Notes: generated by a model from the letters alone, not told the origin. A DNA stretch of 64,000 nt from Caulobacter vibrioides (GCF_002310375.3 NZ_CP023315.3:806001-870000); one strand, 5' to 3'. Positions 17,854-30,256 are shown, counted from the stretch's first letter. Translations and numbers: made by a program.

Positions 17854-19476
17854 CTAGTCCAACGCCCGATACTTGAACCCCCGGAACCGCGCCGAGCCCT
17901 TGCCCGCCGCATAGAGCCCCGGCTTCAGCATCAAAAAGCCGCCGCGCACATTGTGGTGGTAGCCGCTGACTTCCATGCCGCGATCAAAGCGCTTCCAGGT
18001 CTTTCCGCCATCGCCGCTGGTGTGGAAGCTGACGATGTGGCGGTTGTTGCGCAGCCGCATCAGCATCCTGGCGCCATGCGGATTGGCCGGGCGGCCGCGC
18101 TCGATGCCGTACTGGTGGGTGACGAAGTTCTTCGCATCGAAACCCAGGCCACAATAGAGCTGGCGGTCATAGAACAGGATCAGGCCCGCGCGGGTCTCGG
18201 GCTCGATCTCGATCTCGCACTCGATCTCATAGGCCTGGTCGCCGTTGACGAAGATCAGCGGCGAGCCGGTGGACGGCGCCTCGCCCGCGCCCTTGAGGAT
18301 CAGGGCGCCGCCTTCGCGCTTGATGCGGTCCTGCTCGCCGGGCTTGGGATCGAAGAAGTTCCACTGCACGCCGTACTTGTCGGTGGAGAAGTCGTCCGAC
18401 AGCGCCATGCCGTGCGGGCCGGGCTTGCCGCCCTTGGGCTTCTTGATGGGTTGTGAGAGATCGCCGCCGCCGATGTCGAACCAGCCGTCGGCGGTCCAGG
18501 TGACCGGGGCCAGCAGGGTCTGGCGGCCCAGGGTGTAATAGCCGTTTTCATAGCCGTGATAGACGGTCCACCACTCGCCGGGCGTGGGGCCCTCGACCAG
18601 GGTGGCGTGGCCGCGCGACCACCATTTCTCGGCGTTGTCGACGGTGCGCACCAGCGGGTTGCGCGGATGGTTCTCCCACGGACCGGCCAGCGACTTGGCG
18701 CGGGCGGCGATGACCATGTGGCCGGTCGGCGGGCCCGCCGTGCCGCCCACGGCGGTGATCATGTAGAAGTAGTCGCCCCGGCGCATGACCTTGGGGCCCT
18801 CGGGCGAGAAGCCCTCGACGTCCCAGTCGTCGGGATAGCGCCAGGGATCATAGACGTGCTCGGGCTTGCCCACGGTCGACAAGCCGTCCGGCGCCAGCTT
18901 GATGCGGTCGCCGCCCGACAGGAACAGCCAGCGCTCGCCCGTCTCGTCGACGATGTGGCCAGGATCGATATAGCGCGGCAGCTTCAGGTCGATCGGCTCG
19001 GACCACGGGCCTTCGATCTTGTCGGCCCAGATCACGTAGCTGGTGTTGTTCCCCGGGAACTTGGCCGGCAGGTAGATGTAGTAGCGGCCCTTGTGCTTGC
19101 AGAGCTCGGGCGCCCAGATCGAGCCGACATTGGTCTTCAGCGTCGTGGTGACCGGCGTCCAGTTCACCAGGTCGCGGCTGTGCCAGATCAGCAGCCCCGG
19201 ATAGGCGTCGAACGAGCTGTGGGTCATGTAGTAGTCGGCGCCGTCCTTCAGGATCGACGGGTCGGGCCGGTCGCCGGTCAGGATCGGATTGAGGAAGGTT
19301 CCATCGCCCAGGTCCGCCTTGCGCTGGCCCTCGATCCCCGTGGCCCAGGTCGGACCGCTGGTGGGCTTAGCGGGGAGGAGGCCCATCTGGGCGGCCTCGG
19401 CGGAAGCGGGCAGGGCGGTCAGGCCGGCGCCGGCCAGCAGCGAGCCCAGCGCGCCGCGGCGGTTGATGTCGACCAT
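17854..19476 (-). CDS. Secreted glycoside hydrolase family 43 (xylosidase/arabinosidase type)
   Basis: A 540-residue GH43 protein with a signal region (INRRGALGSLLAGAGLTALPASAEA). The five-bladed propeller carries the base Asp in GDRPDPSILKDG, the pKa-modulating Asp near RYIDPGHIV, and the acid Glu in the EGFSPEGPKV region. Residues about 340-540 form a C-terminal beta-sandwich like those of GH43 xylosidases. It likely removes xylose or arabinose from xylan fragments. The start at 19476 has GGGAG seven bases upstream; longer starts would add non-signal residues. A LacI-type operator-like site (19537-19551) lies about 60 bases upstream. Confidence 0.88.
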   Translation of the reverse strand: MVDINRRGALGSLLAGAGLTALPASAEAAQMGLLPAKPTSGPTWATGIEGQRKADLGDGTFLNPILTGDRPDPSILKDGADYYMTHSSFDAYPGLLIWHSRDLVNWTPVTTTLKTNVGSIWAPELCKHKGRYYIYLPAKFPGNNTSYVIWADKIEGPWSEPIDLKLPRYIDPGHIVDETGERWLFLSGGDRIKLAPDGLSTVGKPEHVYDPWRYPDDWDVEGFSPEGPKVMRRGDYFYMITAVGGTAGPPTGHMVIAARAKSLAGPWENHPRNPLVRTVDNAEKWWSRGHATLVEGPTPGEWWTVYHGYENGYYTLGRQTLLAPVTWTADGWFDIGGGDLSQPIKKPKGGKPGPHGMALSDDFSTDKYGVQWNFFDPKPGEQDRIKREGGALILKGAGEAPSTGSPLIFVNGDQAYEIECEIEIEPETRAGLILFYDRQLYCGLGFDAKNFVTHQYGIERGRPANPHGARMLMRLRNNRHIVSFHTSGDGGKTWKRFDRGMEVSGYHHNVRGGFLMLKPGLYAAGKGSARFRGFKYRALD

Positions 19477-19536
19477 GATGTTGCTCCCGAACGCAGACTT
19501 GTCTTGTTGTCGCCAAGCTAGCGGTAACACCCGTTT

Positions 19537-19551
19537 TGTCTACCGGTGTCA
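19537..19551 (-). promoter_or_regulatory. Putative LacI-type operator before the GH43 gene
   Basis: On the minus strand it reads TGACACCGGTAGACA, sharing TGAYACCGGTA with the transporter site at 21258-21271. A second, weaker GGTAACAC lies at 19522-19529. Control by the xylose repressor is inferred from this match and the function of the gene. Confidence 0.5.
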
Positions 19552-19571
19552 TAGCTGCGGGACGCAAAAGA

Positions 19572-19603
19572 AAACGCCCGGAAGCGAAGGCTCCCGGGCG
19601 TTT
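19572..19603 (-). terminator. Intrinsic terminator of the sugar transporter gene
   Basis: A stem AAACGCCCGG/CCGGGCGTTT with a CTTCG loop region, followed on the minus strand by TTTTCTTTTG. It lies about 140 bases past the transporter stop, beyond a family B repeat, so that repeat is probably in the 3' untranslated part of the message. The other strand also has a T-run after it. Confidence 0.75.
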
Positions 19604-19614
19604 GGCTTTTACCA

Positions 19615-19734
19615 AATCCTCCCCCTCGCGGGGGAGGTGGTCCGCAGGACCGGAGGGGGAAGTTCTTGCGGAGCCCGCCTCTTCCCCCTCCGTCGTCCCT
19701 TCGGGCCGACACCTCCCCCGCTGGGGGGAGGATT
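19615..19734. repeat. Intergenic inverted repeat, family B (AATCCTCCCC type)
   Basis: It starts AATCCTCCCCCTCGCGGGGG and ends CGCTGGGGGGAGGATT, with inner GGAGGGGGAAG and CTTCCCCCTCCG arms. Related copies lie at 39055-39173 and 60361-60473, and a diverged one at 58003-58136. Confidence 0.75.
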
Positions 19735-19739
19735 ATCCA

Positions 19740-21176
19740 TCAGCCCTGCATGGCTTCCAGTTCCTTGCCACGCGTTTCGTGGACCAGCTTCTGGACCAGG
19801 AAGAACGAGACGACCGCGCTCAGCGCATAGAAGCCATAGGTCATCGGTAGGCTGGCCGCGGCCAGGGCCGGGAAGCTGACCGAGATGGCGAAGTTGGCGA
19901 TCCACTGGGCGAAGCCGCAGACGGCCAGGGCCGAGCCGCGCATCTGGTTGGGGAACATCTCACCCAGCATCACCCACATGACCGGACCCCACGAGAGGTT
20001 GAAGAAGATCACATAGAGGTTCGCCGAGATCAGGGCGGTCAGGCCGATCTGGTCGCCCAGGGTCAGCACGCCGTTGACCGTGGTGGCGGTCGAGAAGCAC
20101 CAGGTCAGCACGCCAAGCGTCACGGCCATGCCGGCCGAGCCGATCAGCAGCAGCGGCTTGCGGCCGATCTTGTCGATCAGGGCGATGGCGGCCAGACAGG
20201 CCACGATCGACAGCGCGCCCGACAGGATGTTGATCTTCAGGCTGTCGTCCTCGGTGAAGCCCACCGACTGCCACAGCACCGAGCCGTAGTAGAAGACGAT
20301 GTTGATGCCCACCAGCTGCTGGAACACGGCCAGGACGAGGCCCGCCCACAGGATGACGCGCAGCTTCTTGGTGGTCGGGTCCAGGAGGTCCGAGAACGTC
20401 GGCTTGTGATCGGCCGACAGCGAAGCGCGGATTTCCTCGACCTTCTTGGCGCCCTGGCCCGCGCCGAACAGGCGCGAGAGGATCGCTTCGGCCTGGGCGT
20501 CCTTGCCCTTGGCCACGAGGTAGCGGGGGCTTTCCGGAATGCCCAGCAGGCAGAGGAAGAACACGCCGGCGGGGATGACCTGCATCCAGAACATCCAGCG
20601 CCAGGCCGGCAGGCCCAGCCAGAACTCGGCCGTCGAGCTGCCGGCGGTGTGGGCCAGGGCGTAGTTGGCCACGAAGGCGCCGGTCAGGCCGGTGATGATC
20701 ATGATCTGCTGCACGGACGACAGGCGGCCGCGGATATTGGCGGGCGTCACTTCCGAGATGTAGACCGGGCACAGCACGCTGGCGGCGCCGACACCCAGAC
20801 CGCCGATCAGGCGGAAGATGATGAACACGATCGAGCTCTCGGCCGCGCCGGTGCCGATGGCGCTGACCACGAACAGCAGGGCCGAGATGATCATCACCGT
20901 GCGGCGGCCCCACACGTCGGCCAGGCGGCCGGCGGCGAAGGCGCCGATGGCGCAGCCGATCAGGATGGCGCCGACGTTCAAGCCGGTGCCCAGCTTGCTG
21001 AGGTTGAAGGCGCTCTCCAGGCCTTCCTGCGTACCGTTGATGACGCCGCTGTCGTAGCCGAACATGAAGCCGCCGATCGTGGCGACGGCGACGATCGCGG
21101 CCACGAAGGTCATGTTGACCTTACCGCCGTCGGCGCTCATGCCGGCGCTGGGCCCGGCGTTGGATACTGAAGCCAC
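19740..21176 (-). CDS. xylE: MFS sugar:proton symporter, probable D-xylose transporter
   Basis: A 478-residue major facilitator of the sugar porter family with twelve membrane helices. Signatures are GGFMFGYDSGVINGTQ in TM1, RLIGGLGVGAAS, the PESPRYLVAKG loop, and the helix 7 motif QQLVGINIVFYYG. It should import D-xylose with protons. The GTG at 21176 is chosen because GGAGG lies exactly six bases before it; the upstream ATG at 21191 overlaps that ribosome site. The promoter holds an operator close to that of xylX. In C. crescentus the equivalent gene lies a few genes away from xylXABCD and is under the same repressor. Confidence 0.87.
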   Translation of the reverse strand: MASVSNAGPSAGMSADGGKVNMTFVAAIVAVATIGGFMFGYDSGVINGTQEGLESAFNLSKLGTGLNVGAILIGCAIGAFAAGRLADVWGRRTVMIISALLFVVSAIGTGAAESSIVFIIFRLIGGLGVGAASVLCPVYISEVTPANIRGRLSSVQQIMIITGLTGAFVANYALAHTAGSSTAEFWLGLPAWRWMFWMQVIPAGVFFLCLLGIPESPRYLVAKGKDAQAEAILSRLFGAGQGAKKVEEIRASLSADHKPTFSDLLDPTTKKLRVILWAGLVLAVFQQLVGINIVFYYGSVLWQSVGFTEDDSLKINILSGALSIVACLAAIALIDKIGRKPLLLIGSAGMAVTLGVLTWCFSTATTVNGVLTLGDQIGLTALISANLYVIFFNLSWGPVMWVMLGEMFPNQMRGSALAVCGFAQWIANFAISVSFPALAAASLPMTYGFYALSAVVSFFLVQKLVHETRGKELEAMQG

Positions 21177-21542
21177 AGGTTTCCTCCCCATGGGGCCGTA
21201 CCGGCCCGTTGATGCCCTACTGGTCCTTGTCGGACCTCTGGTTGCCGGCGACCTTAGTGTTACCGGTATCAGCGCGCAAGCGGTGGTTCTGACGACCACA
21301 TCGCCGGTGCGCGGGACTCACCCTGCGGCGGTATCGATAGCAGACACACGGCGGTTTCCGCGACGTCGGAGTATCGAGGTGGGCGCGTACGACTGTGGCG
21401 CGATTGCCACTCGGAGTCCCCGACCGGCAACATTGCCGAAAAGAAATTTGTTCCGGCGCGCCGGAGGGTCTTTACGGCTGGGGGTCGAGACCGCGCGGAC
21501 GTCCGCAGCGTAACGCTCGACGCCTGAAGTTGAGGTCTCCCC
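21177..21542. promoter_or_regulatory. Divergent promoter region of xylE and the TonB-dependent receptor
   Basis: 366 gene-free bases. Apart from the operator at 21258-21271 it holds a weak match CGGTATCGATAGCA (21329-21342, 9 of 14 positions like the xylX operator) on the receptor side. The receptor start is preceded by GAGG seven bases upstream. I see no coding potential. Confidence 0.4.
21258..21271 (-). promoter_or_regulatory. Putative xylose-repressor operator before xylE
   Basis: On the minus strand it reads TGATACCGGTAACA. It matches the xylX operator TGGTAGCGCTAACA at 11 of 14 positions and keeps the outer TG..TA and TAACA parts. It is centred about 88 bases before the transporter start. 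Confidence 0.6.
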
Positions 21543-23756
21543 TTGCGACTGAAGTTCGCCCTCCTCGCCGCTGCTGCGGTGATCGTTCCGCCGACCCTGG
21601 GCCTGGCCCAAACCGCTCCGGCCCAGCCCGCCCCTGCCCAGGCCGCCCCGGCCCAAGCCGCGCCGGCCAAGCCCTCGGATGCGCCGACCGCCGTCGAAGG
21701 CGTGGTGATCCGCAGCGACGCCACGGCCATGCGCACCGACATAGACCGCCGCAGCTACAGCGTCGCCAATGATCTGAGCGCCAAGACCGGCTCGATCAGC
21801 GACGCCCTGCGCAACGTCCCCTCGGTCGAGGTCGACGTGCAGGGCAATGTCAGCCTGCGCGGCGACTCCAACGTCACCATCCTGATCGACGGCAAGCCCT
21901 CGGGCATGTTCAACGGCGACAACCGCGCCGACGCGCTGCAGTCGCTGCCCGCCGACCAGATCGACCGCGTCGAGGTGATGACCAACCCCTCGGCCGCCTA
22001 TCGCCCCGACGGCTCGGGCGGCGTCATCAACCTGGTCACCAAGAAGACCCAGAAGCCCGGCGTGACGGGCACGGTTCGCGCCAATATCGGCACCGACGGC
22101 CGCTACAACGGCGGGATCAGCGCCACGCGCCGCGAAGGCAAGGTCACGCTGTCGGGCGACGCCAGCTATCGCTACGACCGCCAGGAAGTCACCTCGATCG
22201 TCGACCGCCAGTCGCTGAGCGCCACCGGCGCGACGGTGCTGGACGCCGACCAGACCGCCGAGGTGCTGAACAAGGGCGGCGCGCTGTCGCTGCGCACCGG
22301 GATCGACTACGACCTCGACAAGACGACCCGCCTGTCGGCCGAGCTGCGCTATCGCGGCATGGACTATGACGGCGACGGCCGCGAGACCTATCTGTCGCGC
22401 AATGGCGCGGGCGTCACCCAGCAGGCCTATCTGCGCGACAGCAGCGGCGTCATGATCCGCGACAACTCGGCGATCGCCGGCGACTATCGCCGCCAGTTCA
22501 CCGGCGCGGGCCACGAGCTGACCTCGCGCGCCGAGTACGAGATCACCCGCTTCAAGCGCGCCGGCGACGCCTTCGCCGACTATTCGGCGGGCGCCCCGGA
22601 CTTCTATGAGGCCTACAGCTTCGGCTCCGAGCAGAAGCGCGCCAACTGGAAGCTCGACTACACCAAGCCGCTGGCCAACCAGTCCAAGCTGAAGACCGGC
22701 CTGGATTTCGAGGGCGCCGACAACGACTACAACAACTACGGGGCGCGTGGCGCCACGCTGGCCGGCCAGACCGTCGACCCGGCCCGCACCAACCGCTTCA
22801 CCTACGACCAGGACGTCTTCGCGGCCTATGTCACCTATGAGCGGCCGTTCGGCGACCTGACGGTCCAGACCGGTCTGCGCGCCGAACAGGTCGAGATCCG
22901 CACCGACCAGATCACCACGGGCCAGAAGGGCTCGAACGACTATCTGCGGCTCTATCCAACGCTGAACGCGGGCTATCGCCTCAACGACGCCAACAGCCTG
23001 AGCGCGGGCTTCAGCCGCCGCGTGGCCCGTCCGGGCCCGCAGGACCTGAACCCTTATCCGATCTACCAGGACCCCTATAACTTCCGGGCCGGCAATCCGA
23101 ACCTGAAGCCGCAGGTCACCGACTCGTTCGAGCTGGGCTGGCAGTACCGCAAGGGCCCGACGACCTATCTGGCCACCGTCTTCTATCGCGACACCCGCGA
23201 CGGCGTGACCGACGTGGTCAAGGACCTGGGCGGCGGCGTGTTCCTGACCACGCGCGAGAACCTGGCCAAGAGCCGCAACGGCGGTCTGGAGTTCGTCGTC
23301 GTGGGCCGCCTGTCGCCGAAGCTGACCTACAATGTCAGCGGCCAGGCCTTCTGGAACGAGATCGACGCGGCCAGCCTGGGCTTCACCGGCAAGCGCTCGG
23401 ACACCAGCCTGTCGGGCCGGGCCAATCTGAACTACCAGGCCACCCCGAAGGACTTCTTCCAGATCAACGCCTTCACCTCGGGCCGTCGCATCACGCCGCA
23501 GGGCTATCGCGAGCCGTTCGAGATGATCAATCTGGGCTATCGCCGCAAGGTCAACGACAAGCTGAACTTCGTCGTGACCGTCAATGACGTGGTCGACAGC
23601 TTCAAGATCGCCGGGGTGACGAACACCGCGCGCCTGCGGGATCGGAACGAGACCAAGGTCAATGTCCGCACCGCATTCATCGGCTTCAGCTACGCCTTCG
23701 GCGGCGGCAAGCCGCGTCCGGAGCAGTTCGACTTCAGCACGGGTGGTCCGAACTAG
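21543..23756 (+). CDS. TonB-dependent outer-membrane receptor
   Basis: A 737-residue outer-membrane receptor. A signal peptide (FALLAAAAVIVPPTLGLAQ) is followed by an Ala/Pro/Gln-rich linker (residues 23-45). Then comes the plug domain (SISDALRNVPSVEVDVQGNVSLRG, DGKPSGMF, ADQIDRVEVMTNPSAAYRPDGSGGVINLVTKK) and a 22-strand-type barrel ending SYAFGGGK. It uses TonB energy to import a large substrate; its place divergent from xylE suggests an oligosaccharide, but this is context only. The TTG start at 21543 is preferred because GAGG lies seven bases before it; no ATG is nearby. Confidence 0.88.
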   Translation: MRLKFALLAAAAVIVPPTLGLAQTAPAQPAPAQAAPAQAAPAKPSDAPTAVEGVVIRSDATAMRTDIDRRSYSVANDLSAKTGSISDALRNVPSVEVDVQGNVSLRGDSNVTILIDGKPSGMFNGDNRADALQSLPADQIDRVEVMTNPSAAYRPDGSGGVINLVTKKTQKPGVTGTVRANIGTDGRYNGGISATRREGKVTLSGDASYRYDRQEVTSIVDRQSLSATGATVLDADQTAEVLNKGGALSLRTGIDYDLDKTTRLSAELRYRGMDYDGDGRETYLSRNGAGVTQQAYLRDSSGVMIRDNSAIAGDYRRQFTGAGHELTSRAEYEITRFKRAGDAFADYSAGAPDFYEAYSFGSEQKRANWKLDYTKPLANQSKLKTGLDFEGADNDYNNYGARGATLAGQTVDPARTNRFTYDQDVFAAYVTYERPFGDLTVQTGLRAEQVEIRTDQITTGQKGSNDYLRLYPTLNAGYRLNDANSLSAGFSRRVARPGPQDLNPYPIYQDPYNFRAGNPNLKPQVTDSFELGWQYRKGPTTYLATVFYRDTRDGVTDVVKDLGGGVFLTTRENLAKSRNGGLEFVVVGRLSPKLTYNVSGQAFWNEIDAASLGFTGKRSDTSLSGRANLNYQATPKDFFQINAFTSGRRITPQGYREPFEMINLGYRRKVNDKLNFVVTVNDVVDSFKIAGVTNTARLRDRNETKVNVRTAFIGFSYAFGGGKPRPEQFDFSTGGPN

Positions 23757-23771
23757 GGGGGCGCAAAACCG

Positions 23772-23884
23772 TGTCATCCCGGCCGTAGCGCGCAGCGCGT
23801 AGAGCCGGGACCCAGGGGCCGTATGCTCGGCGTTTCGTCACCCCCTGGGTCCCGGATAACGCCTGCGGCGTTTCCGGGATGACA
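23772..23884. repeat. Intergenic inverted repeat, family A
   Basis: It starts TGTCATCCCGGCCGTAG and ends GTTTCCGGGATGACA, with inner GGGACCCAGGGG and CCCCTGGGTCCC. It fills the gap between two convergent genes and could end transcription from both sides. Confidence 0.75.
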
Positions 23885-23899
23885 CGGGTTTTAGAGTGT

Positions 23900-24778
23900 T
23901 TACGGTTCCGAACGCGTGAGGACCTTCTCGTAGCGCCAGACCTCGAGCGGGAACGAACCCACCGAGGTCTCGGTCGGGACGGTCTCGGCGCGGGCTCGGG
24001 TCCAGCCGGACTTCTCGTAGAACCGGGCGGCGCGGTCGTTGCCGATTGCGCAGGCCAGCCAGGCGGTCTGGACGCTCGCGTCCGCCAGATGCGTCTCAGC
24101 GTCCGCCATCAGCACCGCCGCCGCGCCTGTGCCGCGCGCCTCGGCGGCCAGGTAGAGCTGGTTGAGCTCGTCGTCCTTGATCAGATGCAGCCCCATCGGT
24201 GCGCCGAGGGGGCCCAACACACGGACCCGGGGCAGGGCGGCGGCCATCCGCGCGGTGAAGCTCTCCAGCGTGCGAAGCTGCGCCAAGGCTTCGGGGACGA
24301 TCGGCAGGTGCGCGTCGCGCCAGCCTTGCCACCACAGCCGCGCCAGGGCCGCCAACTCGACCGATTGCGCCGGCCGCACCACCAATCCCAGATGCCGCTC
24401 CGCCTCGGCCAGCCCTGCGGCGATGTCGAGCTCGGCGTAGAGATCGCCGGCCTCGCGCCAGGGCTGAAGGGCGGGGCGGCCTAGGGCCTCAAGGGCCAGG
24501 GCGGTCAGCCGCAGGGCGTTGGCGAGATCCAGGCGGCGCTCCCGCCCCAGGGCGCCGTAGAGGGTGGCGGCCTCCTCGGCGGCGGCGAGGGCGGCCTCAG
24601 GGCGGCCCGCCTCGCGGTCCAGGTCCGAGACATGGCGCAGGGCCTTGGCCAGGCCCTCGGTCTCCCCCGTCGCCCGAGCCTTTTCCAGGGCTTCGTGATA
24701 GAGCGCCCGCGCCGGATCAAGCTCGCCGCGTTCGCGCAGCGCGTGGGCCTCGGTCAGCAGCCAATCGATGTCGCGCAT
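23900..24778 (-). CDS. TPR-like N-terminus fused to GNAT acetyltransferase domain
   Basis: A 292-residue protein of two parts. Residues about 5-125 are Ala/Leu-rich helical pairs resembling tetratricopeptide repeats (LTEAHALRERGELDPARALYHEALEKA, then EAGRPEAALAAAEEAATLYGALG). Residues about 140-285 form a GNAT domain: entry helix ELAALARLWWQGWRDAH, strand GLHLIKDDELNQLYLAAEARGTGAA for acetyl-CoA binding, and WLACAIGNDRAARFYEKSGW. It may acetylate a small molecule or protein bound by the helical part; the substrate is unknown. The start at 24778 has GGAGGG just upstream. Confidence 0.75.
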   Translation of the reverse strand: MRDIDWLLTEAHALRERGELDPARALYHEALEKARATGETEGLAKALRHVSDLDREAGRPEAALAAAEEAATLYGALGRERRLDLANALRLTALALEALGRPALQPWREAGDLYAELDIAAGLAEAERHLGLVVRPAQSVELAALARLWWQGWRDAHLPIVPEALAQLRTLESFTARMAAALPRVRVLGPLGAPMGLHLIKDDELNQLYLAAEARGTGAAAVLMADAETHLADASVQTAWLACAIGNDRAARFYEKSGWTRARAETVPTETSVGSFPLEVWRYEKVLTRSEP

Positions 24779-24833
24779 GGGCCCTCCGTCGGTCGCGCGC
24801 ATAGTGGCCGGGCCCCTCGCGCGCGCCAAGGTC

Positions 24834-25040
24834 TCAGCGGCGGGGTGCGCGCCGGATGTCCGAGGGGCCGAACGCGCCGCGCGCCGACTTCAGGGCCAGA
24901 AGCGTTAACGCCGCCAGCGCGGCGGGGACCAGCGCCAGCAGCCAGACCAAGACGACCAGGGCCAACTGAAGGGCCGTGGTGACGATCACCAGGCTGGACG
25001 ACTCCGGCCTTTGATCAAGGGCTCGGTTCACCGACAACAT
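24834..25040 (-). CDS. Small membrane protein, hypothetical
   Basis: A possible 68-residue protein with one or two membrane helices (LVIVTTALQLALVVLVWLLALVPAALAALTLLAL) and a basic end (SDIRRAPRR). The start at 25040 (MLSVNRAL) is a guess; no good ribosome site is seen. The reading frame is open further upstream, but that part looks non-coding. It lies just past the xyl operon terminator and 55 bases before the acetyltransferase gene on the same strand. I do not recognise it. Confidence 0.4.
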   Translation of the reverse strand: MLSVNRALDQRPESSSLVIVTTALQLALVVLVWLLALVPAALAALTLLALKSARGAFGPSDIRRAPRR

Positions 25041-25214
25041 TCTGTCCGCGCTCAACAACTGCCCCGACGATCGCCTTATACACCCGAAATGAGTTTCAAC
25101 CCAGGCAGGAATTTTACAATTCGCAACGTTGTTCTTAACGCTTTCTGAACCTTCGGGACATCGCCAGGCGCGTTTACCAAGCTTGCGCGGCGTTAGGTTG
25201 CTCAAGCCCTCAGC

Positions 25215-25244
25215 AAAAGGGCCTCCGGATCGCTCCGAAGGCCC
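25215..25244 (-). terminator. Intrinsic terminator of the xyl operon
   Basis: On the minus strand the stem GGGCCTTCGGA/TCCGGAGGCCC with loop GCGA is followed by TTTT, six bases after the xylD stop codon region. It marks the end of the xylXABCD message. Confidence 0.85.
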
Positions 25245-25250
25245 ATCGCG

Positions 25251-28735
<3,485 letters not shown>

Positions 28736-28740
28736 GCTGC

Positions 28741-30177
28741 TTACGACCACGAGTAGGAGGTTTTGGTCTGGGTGAAGAACTCGACCGCCGCGAAGCCCTG
28801 TTCGCGGGCCCCGTACGAGCTGCTCTTCGTGCCGCCGAACGGCACGTGATAGTCGACGCCGGCGGTGGCCAGGTTGACCATGGTCATGCCCGCGCGCGCA
28901 TAGCGCTGGAAGTGGCGGGCGTGCTTGAGCGAGGTTGTGGCGATGCCGGCCGACAGGCCAAACTCGACGCCGTTGGCGATCTCCAGCGCCTCTTCGTAGC
29001 TCTTGATCCGGATGGTCGAGGCGACGGGGCCGAAGACCTCCTCGTTGTTGATCCGCATGCCGGCCTCGGTGTCGGCGATCAGGGTCGGACGCACGTACCA
29101 GCCCGGATTGTCGAGCTTGATGCGGTCGCCGCCGGTGACCACGCGGCCGCCTTCGGACGTCGCGATGTCGATGTACTTGTAGCTCGTCTCCATCTGGTCT
29201 TCGGAGACGGCCGGGCCGATCTGGGTGTTGGGGTCCAGAGCATCGCCGACGCGCAGGGCGGCGACCTTTTCGGCCAGCAGGGCCACGAACTTGTCGTGGA
29301 TCCCGTCCTGGACGATCAGGCGCGAGCTGGCGGTGCAGCGTTGGCCGGTGGCGAAGTAGGAGCCGTCCAGGGCGATGGCGACCGCGCGTTCCAGATCAGC
29401 GTCGTCCAGCACGATCAGCGGGTTCTTGCCGCCCATCTCCAGCTGGACGCGAGCCTGACGGGCCATGGCGGCGGCGGCGACCTGCGCGCCCACGCCCTGC
29501 GAGCCGGTGAACGAGATCCCGTCCACGTCCTTGTGCTTGATCAGCGCGTCGCCCATCGAGCCGCGGCCAAACAGCATGTTGAACACGCCGGCCGGAGCGC
29601 CGCACTCGGCCATGATGTCGGCCAGCACGTTGGCCGTCGCGGGCGTCGGGCCGGCCGGCTTGATCACTACGGTGTTGCCGAAGGCCAGCGCCGGGGCGGC
29701 CTTCCAGGCGGGGATGGCGATCGGGAAGTTCCAGGGCGTGATCAGGCCATAGACGCCGACCGCTTGGCGATAGGTCTGGATCTCGACGCCCGGACGGGTG
29801 CTTTCCAGGTTCTGGCCGTGACGGCGCAGGGCCTCACCCGCAAAGTACTTGAAGATACGGCCGGCGCGGACGGTCTCGCCGACGCCTTCGGCCAGGGTCT
29901 TGCCCTCTTCGCGGGCCAGCAGGCGGCCGATGTCGGCGCTGCGGGCGATGATGGTCGAGCCGACCTTGTCCAGGAGGTCCGAGCGCACTTCCGGCGAGGC
30001 GTCGGCCCAGGCCGGGAAGGCCTTCTTGGCCGCGTCGACGGCGGCGTCGACCTCGGCCTGGCCGCCCATCGGGACCTTGGCGACGACGTCGTTGGTGTTC
30101 GACGGGTTGAGGCTCTCGGCCGGCGCGTCAGCGGCGACGCGTTCGCCGCCGATGTAGTGGCGCAGGGTGTCGGTCAT
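28741..30177 (-). CDS. xylA: 2-ketoglutarate semialdehyde dehydrogenase of the xylose pathway
   Basis: A 478-residue aldehyde dehydrogenase. It oxidises 2-ketoglutarate semialdehyde to 2-ketoglutarate, the last step of the Weimberg pathway, delivering carbon to the TCA cycle. Motifs are ITPWNFPIAIP, FTGSQGVG, the general base Glu in LEMGGKNPL, and the nucleophile C281 in GQRCTASS. The start at 30177 (MTDTLRHY) gives the usual length. Note that xylA in Caulobacter is this dehydrogenase and not the xylose isomerase of the same symbol in other bacteria. Confidence 0.94.
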   Translation of the reverse strand: MTDTLRHYIGGERVAADAPAESLNPSNTNDVVAKVPMGGQAEVDAAVDAAKKAFPAWADASPEVRSDLLDKVGSTIIARSADIGRLLAREEGKTLAEGVGETVRAGRIFKYFAGEALRRHGQNLESTRPGVEIQTYRQAVGVYGLITPWNFPIAIPAWKAAPALAFGNTVVIKPAGPTPATANVLADIMAECGAPAGVFNMLFGRGSMGDALIKHKDVDGISFTGSQGVGAQVAAAAMARQARVQLEMGGKNPLIVLDDADLERAVAIALDGSYFATGQRCTASSRLIVQDGIHDKFVALLAEKVAALRVGDALDPNTQIGPAVSEDQMETSYKYIDIATSEGGRVVTGGDRIKLDNPGWYVRPTLIADTEAGMRINNEEVFGPVASTIRIKSYEEALEIANGVEFGLSAGIATTSLKHARHFQRYARAGMTMVNLATAGVDYHVPFGGTKSSSYGAREQGFAAVEFFTQTKTSYSWS

Positions 30178-30256
30178 GTACCGATAGTCCTTGGCTAGGA
30201 TGTTCAAGCGCGGTGGGGACCGGTTCGCGTGAGGAAGATCCGTTGAAACAGGAAAG

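Noticed and set aside
21329..21342. A possible additional xylose operator (CGGTATCGATAGCA) on the receptor side of the xylE region
   Set aside because: Only 9 of 14 positions agree with the xylX site and the core is ATCGAT. Too weak to call.
21318..23777. An 819-codon minus-strand frame antisense to the TonB-dependent receptor
   Set aside because: Same GC-bias artefact. No recognisable domain, and the receptor on the plus strand is unmistakable.
25041..25205. An N-terminal extension (55 residues) of the small membrane protein at 24834
   Set aside because: The extra residues have a composition unlike coding DNA here and contain no motif. The segment is AT-richer and more likely an untranslated region.
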